This document shows, in pieces, positions 1 to 7,500 of a stretch of DNA of 42,423 nucleotides. The translations under genes were made by a program, and so were the position numbers. The notes beneath the pieces were generated by a model. The model was given only the letters and a program-made list of their open reading frames with translations. It did not search any database and was not told the origin of the DNA. Position 1 is the stretch's first letter, and each line of letters begins with the position of its first letter. Source of the stretch: an uncultured Nitrosospira sp. (GTDB taxonomy: Bacteria > Nitrospirota > Nitrospiria > Nitrospirales > Nitrospiraceae); the NCBI GenBank assembly GCA_900696515.1, contig CAADGK010000120.1:1-42423 (forward strand), in the 5' to 3' direction.

Positions 1-2141
1 ACGCCCCCGATGCTGAGCAGATGGTCATGCGCTCCCTGCTCGACAATCTCGCCTCGTTCCACAACGTAGATACGATGAGCCGCCCGCACCGTGCTCAGTC
101 GATGGGCAATCATCACAATCGTTCGGCCCTTGGCGATCTCCACCATGTTCCGCTGGATCACCGCTTCGGATTCGTAATCCAACGCGCTGGTCGCCTCGTC
201 GAAAATCAGAATGCGGGGGTTCGCGACCAAGGCCCGCGCGATGGCAATCCGCTGGCGTTGCCCACCCGACAAGGTACAGCCGTGCTCACCAATCACCGTG
301 TCGTAGCCGTCCGACAATTCCAGGATAAACTCATGGGCACCGGCCAACTTCGCCGCCTGAATCACCTGTTCCATCGACAGGCCAGGGTCGGTCAACGCGA
401 TATTGCTCCGCACTGAACCGTTGAACAGGAAGTTCTCTTGCAACACGACCCCCACCTGCCTTCGCAGCCAAGCCGGATCCACCTGGGCAAGATCCACCCC
501 ATCGACGAGGATTCGTCCTCGCTCCGGCACATAGAGCCGCTGCAGTAACTTGGCAATCGTGCTTTTCCCGGATCCTGAACGCCCGACCATCCCGATCATC
601 CGGCCCGGCTCGATGACACAAGACAGCTTGCGAACGACCTCCGGTCCGTCAGGTCGATACCGAAACGTGACCTCGTCAAATTGCACGTGCCCCGTGACCT
701 GGGGCAATGTCGTCCGATTCGGGTTGTACGACGGCTCCGGCGGCGTATTGAGCACATCGCCTAAACGCTCGACTGAAACACCGGCCTGTTGAAAATCCTG
801 CCAGAGATTCACCAAACGCAACAGCGGTCCCGTGACTTGGGCCGACAACATATTGAAGGCGATCAACTGACCGATACTGAGATCCCCGCCGATCACGCGA
901 TAGGCCCCCAGCCACAGTACGGCCACCGTGGTGATCTTCTGCACGCAGGTCGCGGACTGACCGGCGATCGCCATCACGCTTGTGGCACGGAAACTCGCTC
1001 GCACATAGCCGGCCAGCTGCTCTTCCCATTTCCGGACAAGCGGCGGCTCCACTGCCAAGGCCTTCACGGTCTGGATCCCGCTGACGGCTTCCACCAGGAA
1101 TGCCTGATTCTCCGCGCCTCGATTAAACTTCTCATGCAACCGAGCTCTGATCGCGGGCGTAATCGCCACCGACAACAACCCATAGATCGGCAACGATGCC
1201 ATGACCACGAGCGTGAGGGTCGAACTGTAGAACCACATCACGGTCAGAAACACGACGGTAAAGAGCACATCAAGCACCACCGTGACCGAGTGACTGGTCA
1301 AGAATTGGCGGATGTGCTCCAACTCTCTGACCCGTGCCACCGTATCGCCGATGCGCCTCGCTTCAAAATAGGAAAGAGGAAGCGCCAGGACATGGCGGAA
1401 GAGCTGGGATCCGAGGCTGACATCGATCCGATTCGTGGTGTGCGCAAACAGATAGGTGCGAAGGCCTCCCAAGACCGCCTCAAAGATCGCCAGCGTGATC
1501 ATTCCGACGGCCAACACATGGAGCGTGGTAAATCCCTTATGCACCAGCACTTTGTCGATGACCACTTGTGTAAAAAGCGGGGTCAATAAGGCAAAGAGCT
1601 GAAGGAAAAAGGACGCAATCAGAACTTCGCCGAACAACTTGCGATACTTGACGATGGCCGGGATAAACCAGGTGAAATCAAACTTCAGATCATGCAGGCG
1701 AACATGGGCCCGCTTCGCGAAGAGCAGCAGTTCGCCGGTCCACATCCCCTCAAACTGTGGTCGTTCAAACACAAGGGGACGTCCTTCAACGGGATCTTGA
1801 ACCAGCACCTTCTCTCCTTCGAGTTTCGCGACGACAAGATACCGCCCGTCCGTTCTCTTGGCGATTGCCGGCAAGGGTGTCCCGGACAAGTTACTCCAAC
1901 TTGTCTTGACCAGGCCCGCTTTCAGATCTAGATGCTTGGCGGCGCGGAGGAGATCCGTATCGGAGAGCGCTTGTCCAGACTGGGCGAACTGATGCCGTAG
2001 CTGAGCACCATCGGCTGGAAGATCATGAAACCGCGCGAGAATCAGGAGGCAGATCAGTCCGGTATCTGTCTCAGCTGAAGAACCGGCACCACCTTCGCTA
2101 TCCTGTCGATACGAAGAAACGCGCGTACCATCGGCTGACAT
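1..2141 (-). CDS. hlyB: HlyB-type type I secretion ABC exporter, canonical copy (partial, C-terminus off window)
   Basis: The frame is open from an ATG at 2141 to the window edge, about 713 residues, so only the last few residues are missing. The domain order is that of HlyB. First comes an N-terminal C39-like domain in which the catalytic Cys position reads TG instead of CG, so it should bind substrate but not cleave it. A six-helix ABC membrane domain follows (FTWFIPAIVKYRKLFGE is very close to E. coli HlyB), then the nucleotide-binding domain. That domain has Walker A GRSGSGKS, Q-loop VGVVLQEN, signature LSGGQRQR, Walker B LIFDEATSALD and H-loop AHRLS, all canonical. The protein should export an RTX substrate with an HlyD-type adaptor and an outer-membrane channel. 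It is a diverged paralogue of the exporter at 21578-23761, with which it shares its leader sequence. An adaptor gene could lie just beyond the left edge. Confidence 0.93.
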   Translation of the reverse strand, partial: MSADGTRVSSYRQDSEGGAGSSAETDTGLICLLILARFHDLPADGAQLRHQFAQSGQALSDTDLLRAAKHLDLKAGLVKTSWSNLSGTPLPAIAKRTDGRYLVVAKLEGEKVLVQDPVEGRPLVFERPQFEGMWTGELLLFAKRAHVRLHDLKFDFTWFIPAIVKYRKLFGEVLIASFFLQLFALLTPLFTQVVIDKVLVHKGFTTLHVLAVGMITLAIFEAVLGGLRTYLFAHTTNRIDVSLGSQLFRHVLALPLSYFEARRIGDTVARVRELEHIRQFLTSHSVTVVLDVLFTVVFLTVMWFYSSTLTLVVMASLPIYGLLSVAITPAIRARLHEKFNRGAENQAFLVEAVSGIQTVKALAVEPPLVRKWEEQLAGYVRASFRATSVMAIAGQSATCVQKITTVAVLWLGAYRVIGGDLSIGQLIAFNMLSAQVTGPLLRLVNLWQDFQQAGVSVERLGDVLNTPPEPSYNPNRTTLPQVTGHVQFDEVTFRYRPDGPEVVRKLSCVIEPGRMIGMVGRSGSGKSTIAKLLQRLYVPERGRILVDGVDLAQVDPAWLRRQVGVVLQENFLFNGSVRSNIALTDPGLSMEQVIQAAKLAGAHEFILELSDGYDTVIGEHGCTLSGGQRQRIAIARALVANPRILIFDEATSALDYESEAVIQRNMVEIAKGRTIVMIAHRLSTVRAAHRIYVVERGEIVEQGAHDHLLSIGG

Positions 2142-2197
2142 CCAGCCATCTTAGGATAGCGCCGTCTGACGGCCAAACGTTTTCGAGGATTGGGACA
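2142..2197 (-). promoter_or_regulatory. Leader conserved between the two hlyB paralogues (copy 1)
   Basis: Written on the plus strand, this leader and the one at 23762-23817 align without gaps. The 13-mer CAGCCATCTTAGG, then GGCCAAA, then TTTTCGA occur at identical distances from the two start codons, while the bases between them differ. The conserved blocks probably cover the ribosome-binding region and an upstream control site. No clean -35/-10 pair is evident. Confidence 0.45.
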
Positions 2198-2235
2198 GAT
2201 GCACAGTAGGTGATTTCGCTGAGAAAGGGAATAGA

Positions 2236-2285
2236 GGAATAGGAATCGGGGTCAGGAATAGGAATCGGGGTCAGGCTTTTATATC
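2236..2285. repeat. RAYT-associated repeat, left end (direct 19-mer plus inverted-repeat arm)
   Basis: The 19-mer GGAATAGGAATCGGGGTCA occurs twice head to tail (2236-2254 and 2255-2273). The second copy continues as GGCTTTTATATC. This arm (about 2257-2285) is the inverted counterpart of 3244-3272 on the other side of the transposase gene. The transposase stop codon lies inside the arm, which is typical of a REP/RAYT unit that moves or is maintained with its gene. Confidence 0.7.
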
Positions 2286-3220
2286 TTAACTCTATTTACC
2301 AGCCGTTCAATGTCGCGTTGCGTGCTTGGCTCTTCAGCCAGACGTGCGGCGAAACGTGTCAGCAGCGTGCTCACCGTTGCCGGATCCCGATGCAGCGTTG
2401 CTGCAACCTCGCGTAACCGATAGCCACCTCGCCGAATCAGGAGATAGGCTGCTAACGTCCGTTGCCGGGACACCGCCCAACTGCGATCAGCACTCCTCAG
2501 CTGCACCACATCCCCTCCTAGCCCCGCCGCCACCACCTGAAGCGCATGCGCGAGGCTCTGCCGGGGACGAGGGGCTGGCCCATCCGTGAGGCGCGCCTGC
2601 CACTCGTCGATGAAACGCGCGGTCCCAAGAAATCGCTGGTCGGCCACCGCATAATAGTCCGCCTGATGGCCCTCTCCCATCCCCTCCCGGACAAACTGCC
2701 GATAGGCCGCCACGCCGCCGAAGACCGCCAGGCCCGGGACGGGATCTAAGATTGCTGTCGCCCGGCCCGTGAGATAGGTCGTATGGCCACTGTAGAGATA
2801 GGCGTCCGGCTGTTTTACCAGCTTCGCCCGAACGGGATTGAGATGGATATAGCGAATTAAGGTCAGCAGATACGGATCTTTTTCACAAACGATCGCTTTG
2901 TACCGGCCTTGAAACAGATGGCCGACCTTCCGATGGGTGCGATTGAAATACTGCGTATAGGATTGCTGGAGCCGTTGCATCAACATGGAAAGCGGGTGAT
3001 TCCCGGTTTCCACCAGCAGATGTACATGATTGGGCATCAGGCAGTAGGCCCACAGGCGGACCTGATAGGGGCTGCTATAGCGCCCCAGCCGCTCCAGATA
3101 GGCCTGGTAATCGGCCGAAGTGCGAAATGTGACCTGCCGGTGATTCCCCCGGACAATCACATGATAGAGGACGTGTGGAGCAAACACGCGAGGGCGGCGC
3201 GCCATAGGCCTGAAGTCCAC
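2279..3220 (-). CDS. REP-associated tyrosine transposase (RAYT, Y1_Tnp/IS200-like)
   Basis: 313 residues from a GTG at 3220; the ATG at 3205 (MARRPRVF) is an equally likely start, since family members usually begin MARPxR. The N-terminal half has the single-strand DNA transposase fold: LYHVIVRGNHRQ near the start, the HUH-type metal site in MPNHVHLLVE, the putative nucleophilic Tyr in QQSYTQYFNRTH, then GHLFQGRYKA and YIHLNPVRAKLV. The C-terminal part has a helix-turn-helix (GYRLREVAATLHRDPATVS) like the DnaA-type extensions of long RAYTs. RAYTs act on REP-type palindromes, and inverted GGGGTCAGGCTTT elements flank this gene. Its promoter-proximal end abuts the antitoxin gene at 3230, suggesting insertion there. 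Confidence 0.9.
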   Translation of the reverse strand: MDFRPMARRPRVFAPHVLYHVIVRGNHRQVTFRTSADYQAYLERLGRYSSPYQVRLWAYCLMPNHVHLLVETGNHPLSMLMQRLQQSYTQYFNRTHRKVGHLFQGRYKAIVCEKDPYLLTLIRYIHLNPVRAKLVKQPDAYLYSGHTTYLTGRATAILDPVPGLAVFGGVAAYRQFVREGMGEGHQADYYAVADQRFLGTARFIDEWQARLTDGPAPRPRQSLAHALQVVAAGLGGDVVQLRSADRSWAVSRQRTLAAYLLIRRGGYRLREVAATLHRDPATVSTLLTRFAARLAEEPSTQRDIERLVNRVKI

Positions 3221-3229
3221 CAGAGCAAA

Positions 3230-3562
3230 CTAGTATAGTCCATATATCAAAGCCTGACCCTTATTTCTATTTTCCACTCGCTGCTTGAAGGCCGCGGCAA
3301 TTCGATTCAGCATAGCCAGTGAATGACCTGCATAGTCTGCATTTTCAAGACGACAGATAGCCGAGGCCGTCGTGCCGACCAAGTTGGCCAATTGCCGTTG
3401 TGTAAGTCCTGCTCGAAGTCGAAGCGTGGTGAGCTTCCGTGCCACACTGTCGCGGGCCCGCGCGTCCGCCAAGCCTCGCACCCGTTCGGGCCGTCCTTCA
3501 TAATACCGGCGGTAGAGAATCTGGACCGCATCCGAGGTCGTCGTGCGTGTTCGTTTCGCCAT
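3230..3562 (-). CDS. XRE-family antitoxin (HigA-like) with repeat-derived C-terminus
   Basis: 110 residues with a helix-turn-helix (LTTLRLRAGLTQRQLANLVG, then TTASAICRLENADYAGHSL), typical of antitoxins paired with Gp49/HigB-type toxins. It starts at an ATG 2 bases after the toxin stop codon, so the two are co-transcribed, toxin first. The last 13 residues (NRNKGQALIYGLY) are encoded by the right inverted-repeat arm of the RAYT element (3244-3272). Homologues as I recall them continue after RVE with a conserved basic tail, so the native C-terminus was probably replaced by the insertion. The DNA-binding domain is intact and the protein may still repress. Antitoxin identity is strong; activity is uncertain. 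Confidence 0.8.
   Translation of the reverse strand: MAKRTRTTTSDAVQILYRRYYEGRPERVRGLADARARDSVARKLTTLRLRAGLTQRQLANLVGTTASAICRLENADYAGHSLAMLNRIAAAFKQRVENRNKGQALIYGLY
3242..3272. repeat. RAYT-associated inverted repeat, right arm
   Basis: Read on the minus strand it contains AATAGAAATAAGGGTCAGG, then CTTTGATATATGG. This matches the left arm at 2257-2285 (AATAGGAATCGGGGTCAGG, then CTTTTATATC) with a few mismatches. It overlaps the 3' end of the antitoxin gene. Confidence 0.7.
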
Positions 3563-3564
3563 GT

Positions 3565-3834
3565 TTATTCCTCCCGATAGGTATGCGTCTGAGGATCTTG
3601 CTCAAAGAGCCGTTTTCTCTCCAGCGCCGCCCGAATGTCCTTTGCCGGCACCTCACGCTCCTTGGCGAGACCGTGGGCCAGAATGGCGGCCATTCGGCCA
3701 TGAAAGAAATACAGGATCCGATAGTTCATCCCCTCTCGTCCAATACGCAATTCATAGTTACCCTGTCGCAACAGATCCGCTTCCGGTCTCCGCAGCTCAT
3801 GCCCCAGCGCTCGCAACCGTTCGATCTTTATCAC
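3565..3834 (-). CDS. RelE/HigB-type (Gp49-like) toxin, probably 5'-truncated
   Basis: 89 residues from a GTG. The sequence KIERLRALGHELRRPEADLL, GNYELRIGREGMNYRILYFF and HGRMAAILAHGLAKE is the core and C-terminal part of the phage Gp49-like mRNA-interferase toxin family. Family members usually carry about 25 more residues before this point (an acidic strand, then a helix ending in DKC.VRIERL). Here the frame can be followed upstream only through KC before a stop at 3862, and a GGGGTCAGGCTTT element lies 30 bases further on. The toxin is therefore likely decapitated and inactive, or uses a weak internal start. No good Shine-Dalgarno precedes the GTG. The partner antitoxin follows 2 bases downstream. 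Confidence 0.7.
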   Translation of the reverse strand: MIKIERLRALGHELRRPEADLLRQGNYELRIGREGMNYRILYFFHGRMAAILAHGLAKEREVPAKDIRAALERKRLFEQDPQTHTYREE

Positions 3835-3893
3835 ACATTTGCAATAAGATATCGTGTAGGGTTACCTGCGGCTATCAGAATAGACAAGATAGC

Positions 3894-3906
3894 AAAGCCT
3901 GACCCC
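3894..3906. repeat. Third GGGGTCAGGCTTT element
   Basis: AAAGCCTGACCCC (plus strand) is identical to the core of the RAYT right arm and in the same orientation. It lies in the 104-base space between hicA and the truncated toxin, at the point where toxin homology ends. Confidence 0.65.
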
Positions 3907-3938
3907 AGCTTTTCCCTAGCGGGTAAGACAGAGTGGCG

Positions 3939-4163
3939 TTACAGTAAGGTACGCAATTCTTCAACCGTCAGGCCAGCTTGTCGAATAATACTGCGCAACG
4001 TGCCTTTTGCCAGCTCAGTGTGATCGGGGACAGTGAGCCTCCGATGAGGATGTTGACGCTGCCGCAAAATAATGTGACTTCCAGTTTGATGATCCGCCAC
4101 ATAGCCAACCTTCTTTAGGGCGCGGATCACGTCTTGGCCTGATACAACAGGCAGTTTGTTCAC
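3939..4163 (-). CDS. hicA: HicA-type mRNA interferase toxin
   Basis: 74 residues from a GTG at 4163 whose first bases overlap the hicB stop codon (GTGA, 4 bases), giving translational coupling. The sequence has the HicA/YcfA pattern: SGQDVIRALKKVGYVADHQTGSHIILRQ, with the conserved Gly-Ser-His of the double-stranded-RNA-binding-like fold, then LTVPDHTELAKGTLRSIIRQAGLT. HicA cleaves mRNA until bound by HicB. The gene order here is antitoxin first and toxin second, the reverse of the classical hicAB. A longer reading from 4190 would add ten residues that do not fit the family. Confidence 0.88.
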   Translation of the reverse strand: MNKLPVVSGQDVIRALKKVGYVADHQTGSHIILRQRQHPHRRLTVPDHTELAKGTLRSIIRQAGLTVEELRTLL

Positions 4164-4372
4164 AGAGCAATATCCACCGTTTCTTCCCAAATCGATGGGG
4201 GGATAGGTTCATTATGGATTCGCAAACTTTCTAGATAACCTGCCATGGCATCCTTGATATTGATCAAGGCTTCCTCTCGAGAATTCCCTTGGCTGACACA
4301 GCCTGGAAGAGACGGGCATTCAGCAACATAGATGCCGTCTTCATCTTGTTCAATCACGACACGGTACTTCAT
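4160..4372 (-). CDS. hicB: HicB-type antitoxin
   Basis: 70 residues starting MKYRVVIEQDEDG. Hallmarks are YVAECPSLPGCVSQGNSREEALINIKDAMAGYLESL, the partial RNase-H-like fold of HicB antitoxins. The short C-terminus lacks a separate helix-turn-helix, as in YlbF/HicB-short forms. It overlaps hicA by 4 bases. The ATG at 4372 is preferred over 4390 because family members begin MKYxVVIEx. It neutralises HicA by direct binding and may autoregulate the pair. Confidence 0.88.
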   Translation of the reverse strand: MKYRVVIEQDEDGIYVAECPSLPGCVSQGNSREEALINIKDAMAGYLESLRIHNEPIPPSIWEETVDIAL

Positions 4373-4460
4373 TGATGAATGAGCCCCCAAAGGATGCCTG
4401 TCATTCTAGTACAGAAGCGATCAAACTGACAGTGTTACTTTATTGGCGAGAGTCACCCGC

Positions 4461-4535
4461 GCCATTCACTTTCATTTCTCACTTGTTACTTTTCTCGCTT
4501 ACCTACTATCCCTCTCCCGTTATGCCTTCCCACTC
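4461..4535. repeat. Degenerate purine-rich GTGA(A/G)-type short repeats
   Basis: On the minus strand this spacer downstream of the RTX gene is strongly purine-biased, with repeated GTGAG/GTGAA/GTGGG words (AACAAGTGAGAAATGAAAG and similar). The 81-base hlyB2-hlyD spacer at 21497-21577 has the same style. No hairpin plus T-tract terminator was found for the RTX gene. Confidence 0.4.
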
Positions 4536-4548
4536 ACCTCTTCCTCAT

Positions 4549-7500
4549 CTACTGCCAGTTGGCCGCCAAAATCGCCTGCACGTCCTGCGGCCGTTGATCA
4601 ATCGCCTGATCCCAGGTCAGGCCGGACTGCTGACTGAATGAGGCCATGGCCTGAATCAATTGATCTACCTGAGTACTGAGCAGAAGCGTACCATTCCCGG
4701 CCTGCACCCTCTCAATTTGATGATTGGTGCTGACGTACCAGTCTCGAATCGTGACCTGATCGGCTGCCCCATGCACAGCCAGCCGCAGGTCATTGACCTG
4801 GCGACTGATGACCAGATCGAGCGGATTGATCGTGGCCCCATACTGAAGGCGATCGCTGTTTCCGAATATGCCGTCATTCTCAATGATCACGTCCCGGCCC
4901 TCACCACGATCGATGAGGTAGGTATCGTTGCCCAACCCGCCGCGCATGGTATCGTTCCCTGCCCCACCGGCCAGTTGATTGTCCGCATTGTTGCCCGTGA
5001 GCCTGTTATTGAGCGTATTCCCGGTCCCATCGATCGCTGTAGTACCCGTCAGCGTGAGGTGTTCAAGATTAGCCCCAAGCGTCCAGCTCACGTCACTCTG
5101 CACCGTATCCGTACCTTCGTTCGCAAATTCAATCACGGTGTCTTCGGCACTCACGACATAGGTATCATTGCCCGTCCCTCCCGTGAGCACATTCGCAGCG
5201 CTGTTGCCTGTGAGCCTGTTGTTGAGCGCATTGCCGATGCCGTTGGTGGCAATGATGCCGGTCAACGTGAGCTGTTCCACATTGGCCGTGAGGATATAGC
5301 TCACCGTGCTCTGTACCAGATCGGTCCCTTCATTGAGATTCTCCGTTACGATGTCGTCCTGGGTATCGACAACGTAGATATCGTTGCCAATGCCACCCAC
5401 GAGCGTATCGGCGCCGGCTCCACCGTCAAGCCGATCATGGCCATCCAATCCTGTCAGGGTATTCGCAGCGTTGTTGCCCGTGAGGATATTATTGAGACTA
5501 TTGCCGGTGCCATTGGTGGCCGTAGACTCAATCAGCGTCAGGTTTTCCACTTCCGTCCCTAAAACGTGGGTGATGGCGCTTTGGACCGTATCAATGCCCT
5601 GGTTAGCCATTTCGATCACCACATCCCCCGGGTCATCAACAAGATAGGTATCGTTGCCGGTCCCGCCGATCATGGTATCAGCGCCCGCTGCCCCATCAAG
5701 GATGTTGGCCCCGCTGTTCCCGGTGAGCATGTTGTTCAAACTGTTGCCCGTCGCGCTGATCGCCCCCGTGCCGGTCAGCAGAAGGTTCTCCACATTGGCA
5801 CTCAGGAGATAGCTCGCACTGCTCTGCACCAAATCAATGCCCTCATCAAGGTTTTCGGTGACTACATCGCCCACATTGTCAACGATGTAGGTGTCATTGC
5901 CCATCCCTCCGATCAGGATATCCACTCCTGCTCCGCCGTTGACCGTGTCATCACCGTTATCAGCGTCGAGCACGTTGGCGGCACTGTTGCCGATGAGTAC
6001 GTTGTCCGTGCTGTTACCGGTTCCGTTAATCGCGGCAGTCCCGGTCAAGGTGAGATGCTCCACATTGGCAGCCAGGGTCCAGGTCACAGCAGTTTGGACC
6101 GTATCGACGCCCTCGTTGAGCTGCTCAACCACCGTATCGCCGGTGCCAACCACATACATATCGTTTCCGGCTCCACCTGTGAGGACGTTGGCCGCACTGT
6201 TGCCCCTCAGCGTATTGTCCGACAAGTTTCCAGTCCCGTCGATCATGGCCGAGCCTGTCAGTGTGAGGTTCTCCAGATTTGCACCGAGGGTATGTGTCCG
6301 CCCCGTCTGCACGGTATCAATGCCTTCGTTCTCGAGCTCCGTCACCACATCGCCCACATTGTCGACAACATAGATGTCGTTGCCCTGTCCCCCGATCATG
6401 GTATCGGCGCCTCCCCCACCGTTGAGCATATTGTTGGCGCTGTTGCCCGTGAGACTATTATTGAGGCTATTGCCAGTTCCGCTAACCACGCCCGTACCAG
6501 TCAAGACTAGATTTTCAACATTCACGCCCAAGGCATGCGTGATGCTGCTCTGAACGGTATCCATTCCTTGATTCAAACCTTCCGTAACCACATCACCGAC
6601 GGTATCCACGATGAAGATATCATCGCCCAGACCACCGGCCATCGAGTCGATCCCCGCTCCACCATCAAGCAGATCATTGCCGGCAAGTCCTTGCAACACA
6701 TCATCCCCGGTGAGACCTTGGATGATGTCATCGCCGCCGGCTCCGATAAGGATATCGTTCCCCTCGGTACCAAGGATCGGCAGGATGGTCAGGGCAAACA
6801 CATCGCTGACACTCAGCGTCCCGCTGTCGGTCGCAGTGACTCGCACATCGATAGTCCCGATATCCGGACCTTGAGGTGTCCCACTGAACATGCGGATACT
6901 CGGATTAAATGTGAGCCAGGTGGGCAGGGCAGTACCATCGGCTCGTGTCGCGTGGTATGTGAAGGTATCGCCGGCATCAACATCCACGAAACTGTCATCC
7001 GGCACCATGAAGGTAAAGAGACCGCCTTGCGTGGTCGATTGATCGGCAAGCGGCATCGCCATGGTCGGAGCATCATTCACATTCTGCACGATGAGCGCGA
7101 ACGAACTTGTGGCACTCAGCCCACCCAAGTCGGTCGCCGTCACGGCCAGATTGAGTGTGCCGACCTCACTGTTTGTTGGAGTGCCGCCAAACGTATGGGT
7201 CACGGAATTGAACGTCAGCCAGGCAGGCAATGCCGTCCCATCGGCTAACCTGGCACTGTACACCAGCACATCATGTGCATCCTGATCCACGAACGTGTTG
7301 ATGGGAATCTGGATGCTCAGCGGTGCATCTTCCAGAACCGTTTGATCTGCCAATGGAGCCGCCACCGTCGGCGCCTGGTTGACCGGCCCGCCCAGCAAGG
7401 ATACGAGACTTGCCGTGCTGCTATCCGCAAAAGCGAGGGTTTCAATGACCAACGAACCATTCACACCTGTTGGGTCGAAGTTCGTGAGCACGAGCTGGTC

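Noticed and set aside
2236-3906. Possible insertion sequence with target-site duplication
   Set aside because: No clear short direct repeat was found immediately outside the inverted arms, so a RAYT/REP-type unit fits better than a classical IS.
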